Origin: Clostridia bacterium
Lineage (GTDB): Bacteria; Bacillota; Clostridia; Oscillospirales; CAG-272
NCBI GenBank assembly: GCA_017960705.1
Contig: JAGCYR010000149.1
Location: forward strand, 1-9,185
DNA: 9,185 nt
Direction of reading: 5' to 3'
The notes beneath the pieces were generated by a model. It did no database searches, had not been told where the DNA came from, and worked only from the letters and a program-made list of their open reading frames with translations. Numbering within the stretch: the stretch's first letter is position 1; each line of letters opens with the position of its first letter. This document shows, piece by piece, positions 1 through 7,141 of the stretch. The translations under genes and the position numbers were made by a program.

Positions 1-263
1 CCCGTTTTCAGAACGATCGTCTGCGTCCGCCCGATCATTTTGACGCTCTTCTCGCAGAACGCGTCGATTTTTTTCTTGCCGGAATAAACGCTCGCCGTAC
101 TCGTCAGAGCGTGCGCGCCCGTTTGCGTGTTCGACGTACACTCCGCGATCCCGCCCTTGCCGTCAAAGGTAACTTGCAGATCGTTCGAGAGCACGTCGTA
201 GATCACTTCCTCGTGATATTTTCCGACGACGACGATGCTTCCGGTCCGAAAATACTTCTTCAT
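1..263 (-). CDS. N-terminal part of a six-hairpin-glycosidase-like protein, paralogue of the 7142-8884 gene (runs off left edge)
   Basis: The ATG at 263-261 opens a frame that stays open to the window edge (87 full codons). The product begins MKKYFRTGSIVVVGKYHEEV and aligns without gaps to the start of the protein at 7142-8884. By my count 26 of the first 40 residues are identical, including YDV-SNDL-V-FDGKGGI, and similarity returns at residues 68-86 (AF..K.V.M.GRTQ.IV). A ribosome binding site, AAAGGCG at 273-279, lies 9 nt upstream. There is no signal peptide, so the protein is probably cytoplasmic. Only the N-terminal beta-rich region is visible and no catalytic residues can be judged. 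The function is assigned only through the paralogue: probably a glycosidase or related enzyme acting on imported oligosaccharides, substrate unknown. It has its own promoter (323-351). The shared N-terminus also supports the start chosen for the other copy. Confidence 0.8.
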   Translation of the reverse strand, partial: MKKYFRTGSIVVVGKYHEEVIYDVLSNDLQVTFDGKGGIAECTSNTQTGAHALTSTASVYSGKKKIDAFCEKSVKMIGRTQTIVLKT

Positions 264-322
264 TGTTCTTACCGCCTTTATTACGCTCTGCGCCGCGTCG
301 CGCCGCACGATTCTTTTATATA

Positions 323-351
323 ATCATACCCTGTTTTTTCGTTTCTGTCAA
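323..351 (-). promoter_or_regulatory. Sigma-A promoter of the left-edge glycosidase-like gene
   Basis: Reading the minus strand, a perfect -35 box TTGACA (351-346) is followed by exactly 17 bp and then TATGAT (328-323), one base from the -10 consensus. The ATG is about 60 nt downstream, with an AAAGGCG Shine-Dalgarno in between. An AT-rich stretch directly follows the -10 box. This is the best consensus match of the four promoters in the window. Confidence 0.85.
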
Positions 352-372
352 GACGCTGCGATCTGCACGAAG

Positions 373-400
373 GGCGCCCCTCCCGATCGGGAGAGGCGCC
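373..400 (-). terminator. GC-rich hairpin after the lyase gene, possible terminator
   Basis: A 28-nt inverted repeat forms a stem of about 12 bp with one G-T wobble around a central GATC. It lies about 60 nt past the lyase stop codon and before the next promoter, where a terminator is expected. The minus-strand sequence after the stem (CTTCGTGCAG) is not T-rich, so a classic intrinsic terminator is not fully supported. It may be a weak terminator or an mRNA 3'-end stabiliser. Confidence 0.5.
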
Positions 401-460
401 GCAAAGGATAGTATTACGCAGATTACAAAGTGTGCAAGCGAGCCGGCGCCGTTTTCGCGA

Positions 461-3145
461 TCAGTTCGCGGGGGAGAGGGATACGGTTCCGGCGGGGGCG
501 GTGAAGACCAGCAGACCGCCGTCCTCGGTCGCCGTCGCGGTCTGCGTTTGTCCGTTGACCGATACCGTCCAATCCCCGGCTTTGACGCCCGAGACGTAGT
601 AGGTCACGTCCGTGCTCCGGGTGACGGTGAAGGTGAACGCCTCCGCCCGCCGGGTCTTTGCCGTGACGAAAACCGCGGCGACCTGTCCGATCACGGCGCC
701 CTTGACCTCGTCGGTCTCGATCGCAGTCGCGCGCAGGACGTTCGGGAACTTGTCGGCGTCGCAGACGTACATCACGTTCAGGAGCTGATCGGTCTTGCTC
801 CCGGTCGCCGCGCTGATCTCGACGCGGCCCCAGAAGCCGTCGTCGCTGCTCTTATCGGTCACCTGGACGCCGTTTAAGTTGTAGTTGTTCTTTTTGCCGC
901 CGATCTTTGTGATCGTATCGCCGCCGAAGACGCTCTGGAGCACCAGTTTCCCCTCGCCCGATACCTCGGTCACGGTTTTGCCCGAAACGGTCGGCTCGGT
1001 CTTGGTATGGAGCAGGAAGGTCTTTTGGGCGCTCGCGCTTGCCGCCGTGATATTGTCGAAGACGAAGAAGTACGTCGGGATATTCTCGTTCTTGGTATCG
1101 AAGACGGCGAGCATCCGGCGCGTGACCTCCGAAACGCCCGAAACGGTGCTGTACGCCGGGGTCAGATCCCCCGCGAGGTAGGCGTAGAGGGGCTCGGTCT
1201 TTTCGGCGTCGGCGTAGCCGTTCTGCACCCCGACGACCGTCCCGGTCTTATAGGCGTCCCCCATCCACGAGGAGAGCTTCCCGGTCTCGCTCACGTGTTT
1301 CTGCCCGTTCCCGCCGATCAGGACGCAGTTGTGGGCGACGGTCGCCTGATGATATTTCTTGAAATGCTCGTCGCCGTAGCTGTCGTAGACGCCGGTGTCG
1401 CCAGCGAGCATCCCCTTGTACCAGATCTGGAACTGTCCCGAATCGCTGTGTTCGTGGTTCGCCCCGGTGCGACAGCCGATCTTCATCAAAACCGCCGCCT
1501 GGTCTTCGTCCCAGCCGTTGCGGGCGATGGTCTGTCCGAGCCAGCCGCCGTTATAGAGGAGCAGATCCATATCCTTGTGGACGTCGTCCGCCGCCTTCAC
1601 GCCGGACGAACTACAGATCAGATACTCCGAGACGCTCGGGTACTCGAAGCAGTCCTGTTTTTCGTCGTAGAACTTGGTGTAGCACTTGTCCCCGCGCTCG
1701 AGCAGCGCGCGCATGGTCTCGTCTTCGAAAAGGTAGGAGGAGATCAGGGCGGGGAGACCGTAGTTGAAGAAATTGCCGTCGACCGTCTCGTCGTGGTCGT
1801 CGCCCGAGGCGAAACCGTACTCGTCCGGCAGTTCGTAGGAGTAGACCGTCCGCATGACCTGCCGCATCCCCTCCGCGTCGTAGGGGAGCTCGCCGACGCC
1901 GGCTTTCAGCAGCCACGCAGCGAACAGGTCGGACGCGAAGCGCGGGCGGACGTAGAGAGATACGCCCTGCGGCACCATTCCGGCTTTGTAGAACTCCTCG
2001 CGGACCGGGACGTAATCCTGATAGATCCGTCCGCCGACGAAATCCCACCAGCCAGGATACTCGTCGTAGACCGCGATGGCGAAGGCGAGATAGTCGCGCA
2101 GGATCTGATACTCGCAGCCGTGCCCGGAGACGCTCCCCTGCTTGTAGGGAGGGAAGCCGACCTCCATATGGTCGCCCGCGACGATCTTGTGTTCGATCCC
2201 CGATACGATCCGGAGACGGTCGGACTGCGTCGTCAGGTTGTGGCACCAGTCGTAGACGCAGGCGGCGACGTACATGATCGAGCCGTACTGCCGCTCGCCG
2301 CACGCCGAGAAGTTCTCGACGTCGAGCGTGAGGATGAAGTTCTCGATCCCGATGATCGCGCGGTAGCCCGAGATCTCGTTCCCGGTCAGTTGATAGTCGA
2401 GGGCGAGCGCCTGGATGCCCCGCAGGATCTCCTCGTCGTAGTTGTAGGTCCCGTTCATATAGTAGTAGGTGCCGATCTCGTGGAAGGTCTTTTCCTCGAG
2501 ATCGCCGTCGACCGGGTTCGCGATCGCGTCAAAGAACAGGGAAGCAGCCGTCGCGTTCCGCTCGTCTTTCAGCGCGGCGCGGATGCCGGTGAGGTCGCTT
2601 TCGTTGATCAGTACCCGCGGATGCCCCGCGATCGGGGTCTTCGGCGGGGCGGCGTAGGGCGAAAAGCTCTGGTTCTCGTTGATCGCCCGCTGCTGTGCCG
2701 CTTCGTTGAAATCCGCGACGGTCTTCAGGATCTTCGTCCCGCCGAAATCCGCGGTCTTGAAGGTCGTGAGCTTGGCTTCCAGCTCGGAGACCTGCGCGTC
2801 GTATTCTTCCTGCGTCATGGGTACGTTACCTCCGGTCTTCCCGCAAAGGGAACAGATTCTTTCACGTACGCCGTCGTTTCCGTCGGCGGGCGGGGTCACG
2901 AGCCGCGTCTCCTCGCCCCAGGTATGGTTTTCGTAGGGTTCGGTCTTGGTCGCGCCGCAGACCGAACAGACGTACGGGATCTCCCCCTCGCAGGGGGAGA
3001 GGACGACCCGCTCTCCCGCGACCCACGCGTGGTCGTGCGCGGCGGTATCTTTATCGGTCGCGTCGGCGCCCCCGTTATTTTTGCAGGCGGAGAGCGCGAA
3101 GAGAACGAGCAGGATCGCGATCAGGGTGAATGCGGCTTTTTTCAC
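461..3145 (-). CDS. Surface lipoprotein polysaccharide lyase, heparinase II/III-like, with N-terminal CxxCG repeats
   Basis: Likely an 894-aa exported lipoprotein that cleaves a uronic-acid polysaccharide by beta-elimination. The signal peptide ends in a canonical lipobox, LSAC (Cys21). Residues 39-104 hold two CxxCG units (C60/C63 and C98/C101) with HxW-type motifs, resembling zinc-ribbon-like surface repeats of Clostridia. A helical segment (110-130) leads to HPRVLI (175-180), the usual entry to heparinase-type alpha-barrels, then GHGCEY (341-346). The C-terminal heparinase II/III signature is clear: NHEHSDSGQFQIW (563-575), AGDTGVY (581-587) and TVAHNCVLI (602-610). H566, D583 and H605 sit where heparinase II places its metal ligands (family knowledge, from memory). 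The last ~180 residues look beta-rich. Length exceeds a typical lyase because of the added N-terminus. The GTG start at 3145 is chosen because AAAGGAGA lies 7 nt upstream and the lipobox then sits at a normal distance; the ATG at 3211 lies upstream of the promoter's -10 box. Substrate (heparin, alginate or other) cannot be called. Confidence 0.87.
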   Translation of the reverse strand: MKKAAFTLIAILLVLFALSACKNNGGADATDKDTAAHDHAWVAGERVVLSPCEGEIPYVCSVCGATKTEPYENHTWGEETRLVTPPADGNDGVRERICSLCGKTGGNVPMTQEEYDAQVSELEAKLTTFKTADFGGTKILKTVADFNEAAQQRAINENQSFSPYAAPPKTPIAGHPRVLINESDLTGIRAALKDERNATAASLFFDAIANPVDGDLEEKTFHEIGTYYYMNGTYNYDEEILRGIQALALDYQLTGNEISGYRAIIGIENFILTLDVENFSACGERQYGSIMYVAACVYDWCHNLTTQSDRLRIVSGIEHKIVAGDHMEVGFPPYKQGSVSGHGCEYQILRDYLAFAIAVYDEYPGWWDFVGGRIYQDYVPVREEFYKAGMVPQGVSLYVRPRFASDLFAAWLLKAGVGELPYDAEGMRQVMRTVYSYELPDEYGFASGDDHDETVDGNFFNYGLPALISSYLFEDETMRALLERGDKCYTKFYDEKQDCFEYPSVSEYLICSSSGVKAADDVHKDMDLLLYNGGWLGQTIARNGWDEDQAAVLMKIGCRTGANHEHSDSGQFQIWYKGMLAGDTGVYDSYGDEHFKKYHQATVAHNCVLIGGNGQKHVSETGKLSSWMGDAYKTGTVVGVQNGYADAEKTEPLYAYLAGDLTPAYSTVSGVSEVTRRMLAVFDTKNENIPTYFFVFDNITAASASAQKTFLLHTKTEPTVSGKTVTEVSGEGKLVLQSVFGGDTITKIGGKKNNYNLNGVQVTDKSSDDGFWGRVEISAATGSKTDQLLNVMYVCDADKFPNVLRATAIETDEVKGAVIGQVAAVFVTAKTRRAEAFTFTVTRSTDVTYYVSGVKAGDWTVSVNGQTQTATATEDGGLLVFTAPAGTVSLSPAN

Positions 3146-3152
3146 GGCTTTC

Positions 3153-3160
3153 TCTCCTTT
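3153..3160 (-). promoter_or_regulatory. Ribosome binding site fixing the GTG start of the lyase gene
   Basis: The minus strand reads AAAGGAGA followed by 7 nt and then GTG (3145-3143), which begins Met-Lys-Lys and a hydrophobic signal peptide. This strong Shine-Dalgarno decides for the GTG over the in-frame ATG 66 nt upstream. Confidence 0.85.
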
Positions 3161-3199
3161 TGATTCCGAATACGGTAATAAAGGATGCGTTCCTCGTTT

Positions 3200-3228
3200 A
3201 TTATACTCCAAAAGATACGGAAAAGCAA
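3200..3228 (-). promoter_or_regulatory. Sigma-A promoter of the lyase gene
   Basis: On the minus strand, TTGCTT (3228-3223), a 17-bp spacer and a perfect TATAAT (3205-3200). The GTG start is about 55 nt downstream. The -35 hexamer is the same as that of the SBP-2 promoter at 5178-5206. Confidence 0.83.
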
Positions 3229-3299
3229 GAGGACGCCGCCCGATAAACTGACAAAAACCGACCCTTTTGCGCCATTATTCCGACTTCCTTGCCTACTTC

Positions 3300-3333
3300 A
3301 AAAAACTGCCTCCCCGGATCGGGGAGGCAGTTT
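3300..3333 (-). terminator. Strong intrinsic terminator of SBP-2
   Basis: A perfect 13-bp stem (arms 3303-3315 and 3321-3333) closes a 5-nt loop. On the minus strand the descending arm runs into six T residues (3305-3300). It begins 15 nt after the SBP-2 stop codon, so SBP-2 is insulated from the lyase gene, which has its own promoter at 3200-3228. Confidence 0.93.
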
Positions 3334-3348
3334 GGAAGGGTTGAGAGA

Positions 3349-5079
3349 TCAGTTAGAGGTAGAAGGATCGACCTTCGGCAGCGTGTACCAGGTCTTCAGG
3401 TTCTCGTCAAGCCGTGCCTGCTTGGTCCCGACGATCGAGGTGTACTGCGTCGTGATGTAGCTGGCGTCGCCTTGGTGATGCTCGTGCTTCATGTAATCGT
3501 GCCACCGGGTGTCGCGGTAGCTCGCGCCGAACAGGTCGTCGACCGCCTTGTCGCGTCCGTAGAGGATGCCTTCGTAGATGATGTTGAGCATCCGGTCGGT
3601 GCCCTGGTTGTAGGTCGTGGTCTTGTATTTGGTCACGATCTGCAGGAACTGTTCGCGGATCGCGGCGGAATTCTCGGTGCAGTACTGGATGTACGCCGAG
3701 AGGGCTCTCGCCTTGCGGGGATTGGAGTTGACGTTGATGGCGCCCGCGTCGCCGGTGTTGTCGATGATCGTGTTATACGACGTGGTTTTGTCGGGGGTGA
3801 GTTTGGGGCAGGGGACCACCGAGAACATATAGGTCATCTGCTGGATGGTGTCGTTTTCCAGGTCGCCGAGCAGGTCGGCGCCGAGGAAGAGAATCTCGTT
3901 CTGAGAGAACTTCGTCAGGTGATACGCTTTGCCGGGAGCTTCGGGCGTGTTGCTGGAGTGGGTGGCGCTGGTCGAGAGAGCCCCCTTGCCCGTGAACACC
4001 TTCGAGACCGCACTGAAGATATCGTTCAGACCCGCCTCTTCGGAGCTGTCGGCGTACTTGATCCACTGCCGGTTGTAATACGGGCTCGACTCGTCCTCGA
4101 TGGTGTACGCCTCGGTGATCGGGGTGCCGCAGGAATAGATGAAACCGACCGCGGTCTTTCCTCCGTACTCGTCGGCGATGATGCCGAGCTGATCGCCGAT
4201 CGTGTTCTTCCCGTCGCCGTCGGTATCGACCCAGATCGCCTCGCAGAGCTTGCCGAGCACGTCAAAGGTCCATTTTTTCTGGTCCACAAGGTCGAAGAAG
4301 TAGGTCGTGAGTTCCTCGTCCGCGCCGAGTTCTTCGCCCTCGTCCAGAATGATCGGAGCGAGCTTGACGGCGTTCGCGTCCATCAGGTCCATATTGAAGG
4401 GAACGACCATCACCGAGCGACGGAGCTCGAGGAAATAGTCGCCGCCGAGGAGGTAGGCGCGGTCGCCGGTGAGCGACATATTCTCCATCCAGGTCGTCAG
4501 CCACCCGTCGGTCTCAAAATCAAAGAACGAGCCGGGGAGCGACTTGATATCCTTGAACGTCCCGTTCAGAAGCTCCAGGTTCAGGTCGTAGACCAGACAG
4601 ATGAACAGGTCGGGGGCGTCCTCGGCGTTCCCCTTGACCAGCGTGTCGATCTTCGGCGCCTGCTTCTGGTAGTACTCGCTCCAGGCGTCGTACGTGATCG
4701 TCAGCCCGAACAGTTCTTTCGCCTTCTTGTTGCGCTCGTAGACCAACATTTCGATCTCGGGCGTGATGCCGTCCTCGACCGAGTCGGGACCCGCTACGTA
4801 GGAGTCGTTTTTCGACGTTTTCACGCCGTTACGGCTGATGTCGATCGCGATCTTCAGATTGCGGTCGCGCTCGGCGATCATGGTGACGTTGCCCGCAAGC
4901 TCTTCCCACTTGTCGGTGGTCGCCACGGCGGTCGTTGCTTCCGCCGTTTGGGTCGCGGTCGCCGTTTCCTTCTGCGCCGTCGTCGCGTCGGCCTTGTTGT
5001 CCTTGTTGCAGGACGTGAGCGCGAGGGCCGAGAAGACGAAGCACAGAATCAGGATCAGGGATACGATTCTTTGTTTCAT
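3349..5079 (-). CDS. Large extracellular solute-binding lipoprotein of an ABC sugar importer (SBP-2)
   Basis: A 576-aa exported lipoprotein, expected to capture oligosaccharides outside the membrane and pass them to ABC permeases, none of which is encoded in the window. The signal peptide ends LTSC (lipid-modified Cys24), followed by a Thr/Ala-rich linker (31-56) and a conserved block VTMIAERDR (65-73). YERNKKAKELFG (114-125) and DAPDLF (154-159) are typical of family-1 solute-binding proteins; Trp283 just precedes an Asp-rich loop, DTDGDGKNTIGD (285-296), which may bind calcium. The C-terminal block at 468-510 (CTENS, IREQFLQIVTKYKTTTYNQ, YGRDK) is almost identical to SBP-1. It is longer than ordinary sugar-binding proteins (about 400-450 aa). 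AAGGAGA at 5086-5092 supports the ATG. It is monocistronic, with its own promoter and terminator. Ligand unknown; the assignment rests on fold-level motifs and the lipoprotein signal. Confidence 0.85.
   Translation of the reverse strand: MKQRIVSLILILCFVFSALALTSCNKDNKADATTAQKETATATQTAEATTAVATTDKWEELAGNVTMIAERDRNLKIAIDISRNGVKTSKNDSYVAGPDSVEDGITPEIEMLVYERNKKAKELFGLTITYDAWSEYYQKQAPKIDTLVKGNAEDAPDLFICLVYDLNLELLNGTFKDIKSLPGSFFDFETDGWLTTWMENMSLTGDRAYLLGGDYFLELRRSVMVVPFNMDLMDANAVKLAPIILDEGEELGADEELTTYFFDLVDQKKWTFDVLGKLCEAIWVDTDGDGKNTIGDQLGIIADEYGGKTAVGFIYSCGTPITEAYTIEDESSPYYNRQWIKYADSSEEAGLNDIFSAVSKVFTGKGALSTSATHSSNTPEAPGKAYHLTKFSQNEILFLGADLLGDLENDTIQQMTYMFSVVPCPKLTPDKTTSYNTIIDNTGDAGAINVNSNPRKARALSAYIQYCTENSAAIREQFLQIVTKYKTTTYNQGTDRMLNIIYEGILYGRDKAVDDLFGASYRDTRWHDYMKHEHHQGDASYITTQYTSIVGTKQARLDENLKTWYTLPKVDPSTSN
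3586..3644 (-). repeat. 59-nt tract identical to 5542-5600 (within SBP-2)
   Basis: This stretch is identical base for base to 5542-5600 in SBP-1, third codon positions included. It encodes the C-terminal block that contains IVTKYKTTTYNQGTDRML. Elsewhere the two genes differ at many positions, so this is a local island of identity. Confidence 0.85.
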
Positions 5080-5177
5080 ACGATTTCTCCTTTTTGATTT
5101 GGGGCGTTCGTTTTCGGAGCGAGCGGAGCGGTTTGACCTTGCGGCGCACTCCCGCCGACAGTTACCCTATTATTTCA

Positions 5178-5206
5178 ATTTTACCCCATTCATTTGAAAA
5201 AAGCAA
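5178..5206 (-). promoter_or_regulatory. Sigma-A promoter of SBP-2
   Basis: On the minus strand, TTGCTT (5206-5201), a 17-bp spacer and TAAAAT (5183-5178). The ATG lies about 100 nt downstream, giving a leader of roughly 90 nt that contains a small possible hairpin (5142-5157). The SBP-2 Shine-Dalgarno AAGGAGA (5086-5092) is at the end of this leader. Confidence 0.8.
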
Positions 5207-5218
5207 TAGACTTGACCG

Positions 5219-5234
5219 CTTTTGACTACAAAAG
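5219..5234. promoter_or_regulatory. Possible operator: 6-bp inverted repeat upstream of the SBP-2 promoter
   Basis: CTTTTG-ACTA-CAAAAG is a perfect 6-bp inverted repeat with a 4-bp centre, ending 13 bp upstream of the -35 box. The position suits a regulator site, but it is short and AT-rich, and I did not find the same site at the other promoters. Confidence 0.25.
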
Positions 5235-5280
5235 AGCAAATTGAACAAGAATACGGTCCGAACATTGTGCAATTAGCCCA

Positions 5281-5313
5281 CCGTTTTCCCCGCGCAAACG
5301 CGGGAAAGAACGG
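5281..5313 (-). terminator. Hairpin after SBP-1, probable terminator
   Basis: Inverted arms CCGTTTTCCCCGCG and CGCGGGAAAGAACGG pair with one bulge and one wobble around a 4-nt loop. The hairpin starts 7 nt past the SBP-1 stop codon. The following minus-strand bases (TGGGCTAATTG) give only a poor T-tract, so termination may be partial. Confidence 0.55.
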
Positions 5314-5319
5314 TTCGGG

Positions 5320-7041
5320 TCAGTTGGACGCGGGCTCGGTCTTCGGCAGCGTGTACCAGGTCTTCATCACGTTGTCGAGCAGCGCCTGCTTTGCCGGGAG
5401 GGCTTGGTCGTAGCGCGTCGTGATGACGTCGGATCCCGCGACGAACTTCTCCTCCATCATGATCCGGTGCCAGCGCGGATCCTTGTTCAGGTCGTCGACC
5501 GTCTTGTCTCTTCCGTAGCGGACGTTTTTGTAGATGATGTCGAGCATCCGGTCGGTGCCCTGGTTGTAGGTCGTGGTCTTGTATTTGGTCACGATCTGCA
5601 AAAACTGCTCGCGGATATCGCCGGAGTTCTCGGTGCAGTACTGGATGAACGCCGAGAGGACCTTCGCTTTGCGGGGATTGGCGTTGACGTTGATGGCGCC
5701 CACGTCGCCCTGGTTGATGATGATCGTGTTATACGGTTTGTCTTTGTCGGGGTCGAGCTTGGGACAGGGGACCACCGAATAGAGGTCGGTCATCTCCTGG
5801 AAGACCTGGTCCTCGAGCGCCCCGAGCGTGCAGATGCCCGCAAAAAGCAGCTCGCCGTTGGCGAACTTGGTGTGATGGTACGCTGCGCCGGGGTTCTCGG
5901 GCGTGTTGCCGCTGAAGGTATAGCTCGTCGTCAGGGATCCGGATCCCTGGAACACGCTCTTCACCGCGTCGTAGATCCGGTTGAGCCCCGACGAATCGTC
6001 GCGGAACTTGATCCACTGCTTGTTGTTGTACTCGCTCGACTCGTCCTCGATCGGGTACGCCTCGGTCAGCGGTTCGCCGCAGCAGTAGACGAAACTGGCG
6101 GCGTTGATCCCGCCGTATCCGTCGGAGATGATGCCGAGAACGTCGCCGATCGAATCCGCGGTGTCGCCGTCGGAATCGACCCACGCCGCCTCGCAAAGTT
6201 TGCCGAGGACGTCCCAGGTCCATTTTCCCTCGTCCACGAGGTCGAAGAAATAGGTCGTGAGTTCCTCGTCCTGTCCGAGCGTTTCCTCGGTACCGATGAT
6301 CGCGGGCGCGAGTTTCACGGCTTTCTCGTCCATCATGGTCATATTGAAGGGCAGAACGTCCATCACGCGCAGGATGTCGAGGAAGTAGTCGCTGCCGAGG
6401 ATGTAGGCGCGGTCGCCGGTGAACGACAGGTTCTCCATCCACTCCTTCAGCCAGCCCTCGGAATCGAAATCAAAGAACGAACTCGGGATCGACCACACGT
6501 CCTTGAAGACGCCTTTCAGCATCGCTTTGCCCGCGTCGTTCAGCATATTGACGAAGAGATCCGGCGCGTTCGCGTCATTTCCCTTGACGGCGAGTTCGAT
6601 CGGTTCCTGCTGTTTTCCGAAACCGTAATCCCACTGCAGGTAGACGATCGAGACGCCGAGCAGTTTTTTCGCCGCTTCGTTGCGTTCGTAGATCATCTGC
6701 TGGATCAGGGGGGTCACGCCGTCCACGACCTCGTCGGGGCCCTCCAGATAGATATCGTTGCGCGACCATTTCTCCTCGGATCCGCCGGTGCTGTATTCGA
6801 TTCTGAGCGTCCGGTCCCGTTCGGCGATCATCGTGATCTTCGGGACGATCTCCTCCCATTTGTCGGCGGTGGTGAGGGCGGTCGTGACGTCCGCCGTATC
6901 GGCTCCGGCGTCCGCGGGCTCGGTCGCCGCGGGGTCGGTCGCCGCCGTCGTCGCGGGCGTCTCGCCGCTCCCTCCGCAGGACGCGAAGGCGGGCAGGCAC
7001 AGAAGGATGCACAGGATCAGGGCGATAGTGGTTTTTCGCAT
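5320..7041 (-). CDS. Large extracellular solute-binding lipoprotein of an ABC sugar importer (SBP-1)
   Basis: A 573-aa paralogue of SBP-2, roughly half identical by eye, and likewise expected to bind a sugar oligomer at the cell surface. Signal peptide MRKTTIALILCILLCLPAFA ends at FASC (lipid-modified Cys22; Phe at -3 is slightly atypical). An Ala/Thr/Asp-rich linker (28-58), ITMIAERDR (69-77), YERNEAAKKLLG (118-129), NAPDLF (158-163), an Asp-rich loop DSDGDTADSIGD (289-300) and the same C-terminal CTENS/IREQFLQIVTKYK block follow. I chose the ATG at 7041 because GAGGA (7050-7054) sits about 9 nt upstream; the in-frame ATG at 7056 has no ribosome binding site and itself overlaps that motif. 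It lies 100 bp after the glycosidase-like gene with no visible promoter or terminator between, so the two are probably co-transcribed. Ligand unknown; no permeases adjacent. Confidence 0.85.
   Translation of the reverse strand: MRKTTIALILCILLCLPAFASCGGSGETPATTAATDPAATEPADAGADTADVTTALTTADKWEEIVPKITMIAERDRTLRIEYSTGGSEEKWSRNDIYLEGPDEVVDGVTPLIQQMIYERNEAAKKLLGVSIVYLQWDYGFGKQQEPIELAVKGNDANAPDLFVNMLNDAGKAMLKGVFKDVWSIPSSFFDFDSEGWLKEWMENLSFTGDRAYILGSDYFLDILRVMDVLPFNMTMMDEKAVKLAPAIIGTEETLGQDEELTTYFFDLVDEGKWTWDVLGKLCEAAWVDSDGDTADSIGDVLGIISDGYGGINAASFVYCCGEPLTEAYPIEDESSEYNNKQWIKFRDDSSGLNRIYDAVKSVFQGSGSLTTSYTFSGNTPENPGAAYHHTKFANGELLFAGICTLGALEDQVFQEMTDLYSVVPCPKLDPDKDKPYNTIIINQGDVGAINVNANPRKAKVLSAFIQYCTENSGDIREQFLQIVTKYKTTTYNQGTDRMLDIIYKNVRYGRDKTVDDLNKDPRWHRIMMEEKFVAGSDVITTRYDQALPAKQALLDNVMKTWYTLPKTEPASN
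5542..5600 (-). repeat. 59-nt tract identical to 3586-3644 (within SBP-1)
   Basis: The SBP-1 copy of the identical tract. A second, shorter identical run lies at the 3' ends of the two genes (3373-3398 and 5341-5366, 26 nt), encoding the shared TWYTLPK motif. Confidence 0.85.
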
Positions 7042-7049
7042 ACTCTTTT

Positions 7050-7054
7050 TCCTC
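7050..7054 (-). promoter_or_regulatory. Ribosome binding site fixing the start of SBP-1
   Basis: The minus strand reads GAGGA, then AAAAGAGT, then ATG (7041-7039). It overlaps the upstream in-frame ATG at 7056-7054, which is therefore the less likely start. Confidence 0.7.
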
Positions 7055-7141
7055 ATCTTTCGGTCTTTTACGCGTCGGGTTAGCCGCCGCGCGCGGGAGT
7101 TAAAGGGTGAAAAAGCGGGGATACGTTCGGGGGTCGCGGGG

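Noticed and set aside
461..3145. Naming the lyase as a heparinase or alginate lyase gene
   Set aside because: The motifs place it in the heparinase II/III-like superfamily only, whose members act on many polymers; no symbol or substrate is justified.
274..3182. The 10-mer GTAATAAAGG in the leader of the 1-263 gene and, inverted, in the leader of the lyase gene
   Set aside because: It is short, in opposite orientations relative to the genes, and partly explained by the Shine-Dalgarno; coincidence is likely.
3146..3211. ATG at 3211 as the start of the lyase gene (22 extra residues)
   Set aside because: It would begin upstream of the -10 box of the promoter at 3200-3228, lacks a ribosome binding site and would bury the signal peptide behind a hydrophilic tail.
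7042..7056. ATG at 7056 as the start of SBP-1
   Set aside because: No Shine-Dalgarno precedes it, whereas the ATG at 7041 has GAGGA at the right distance; the longer form adds only five residues.
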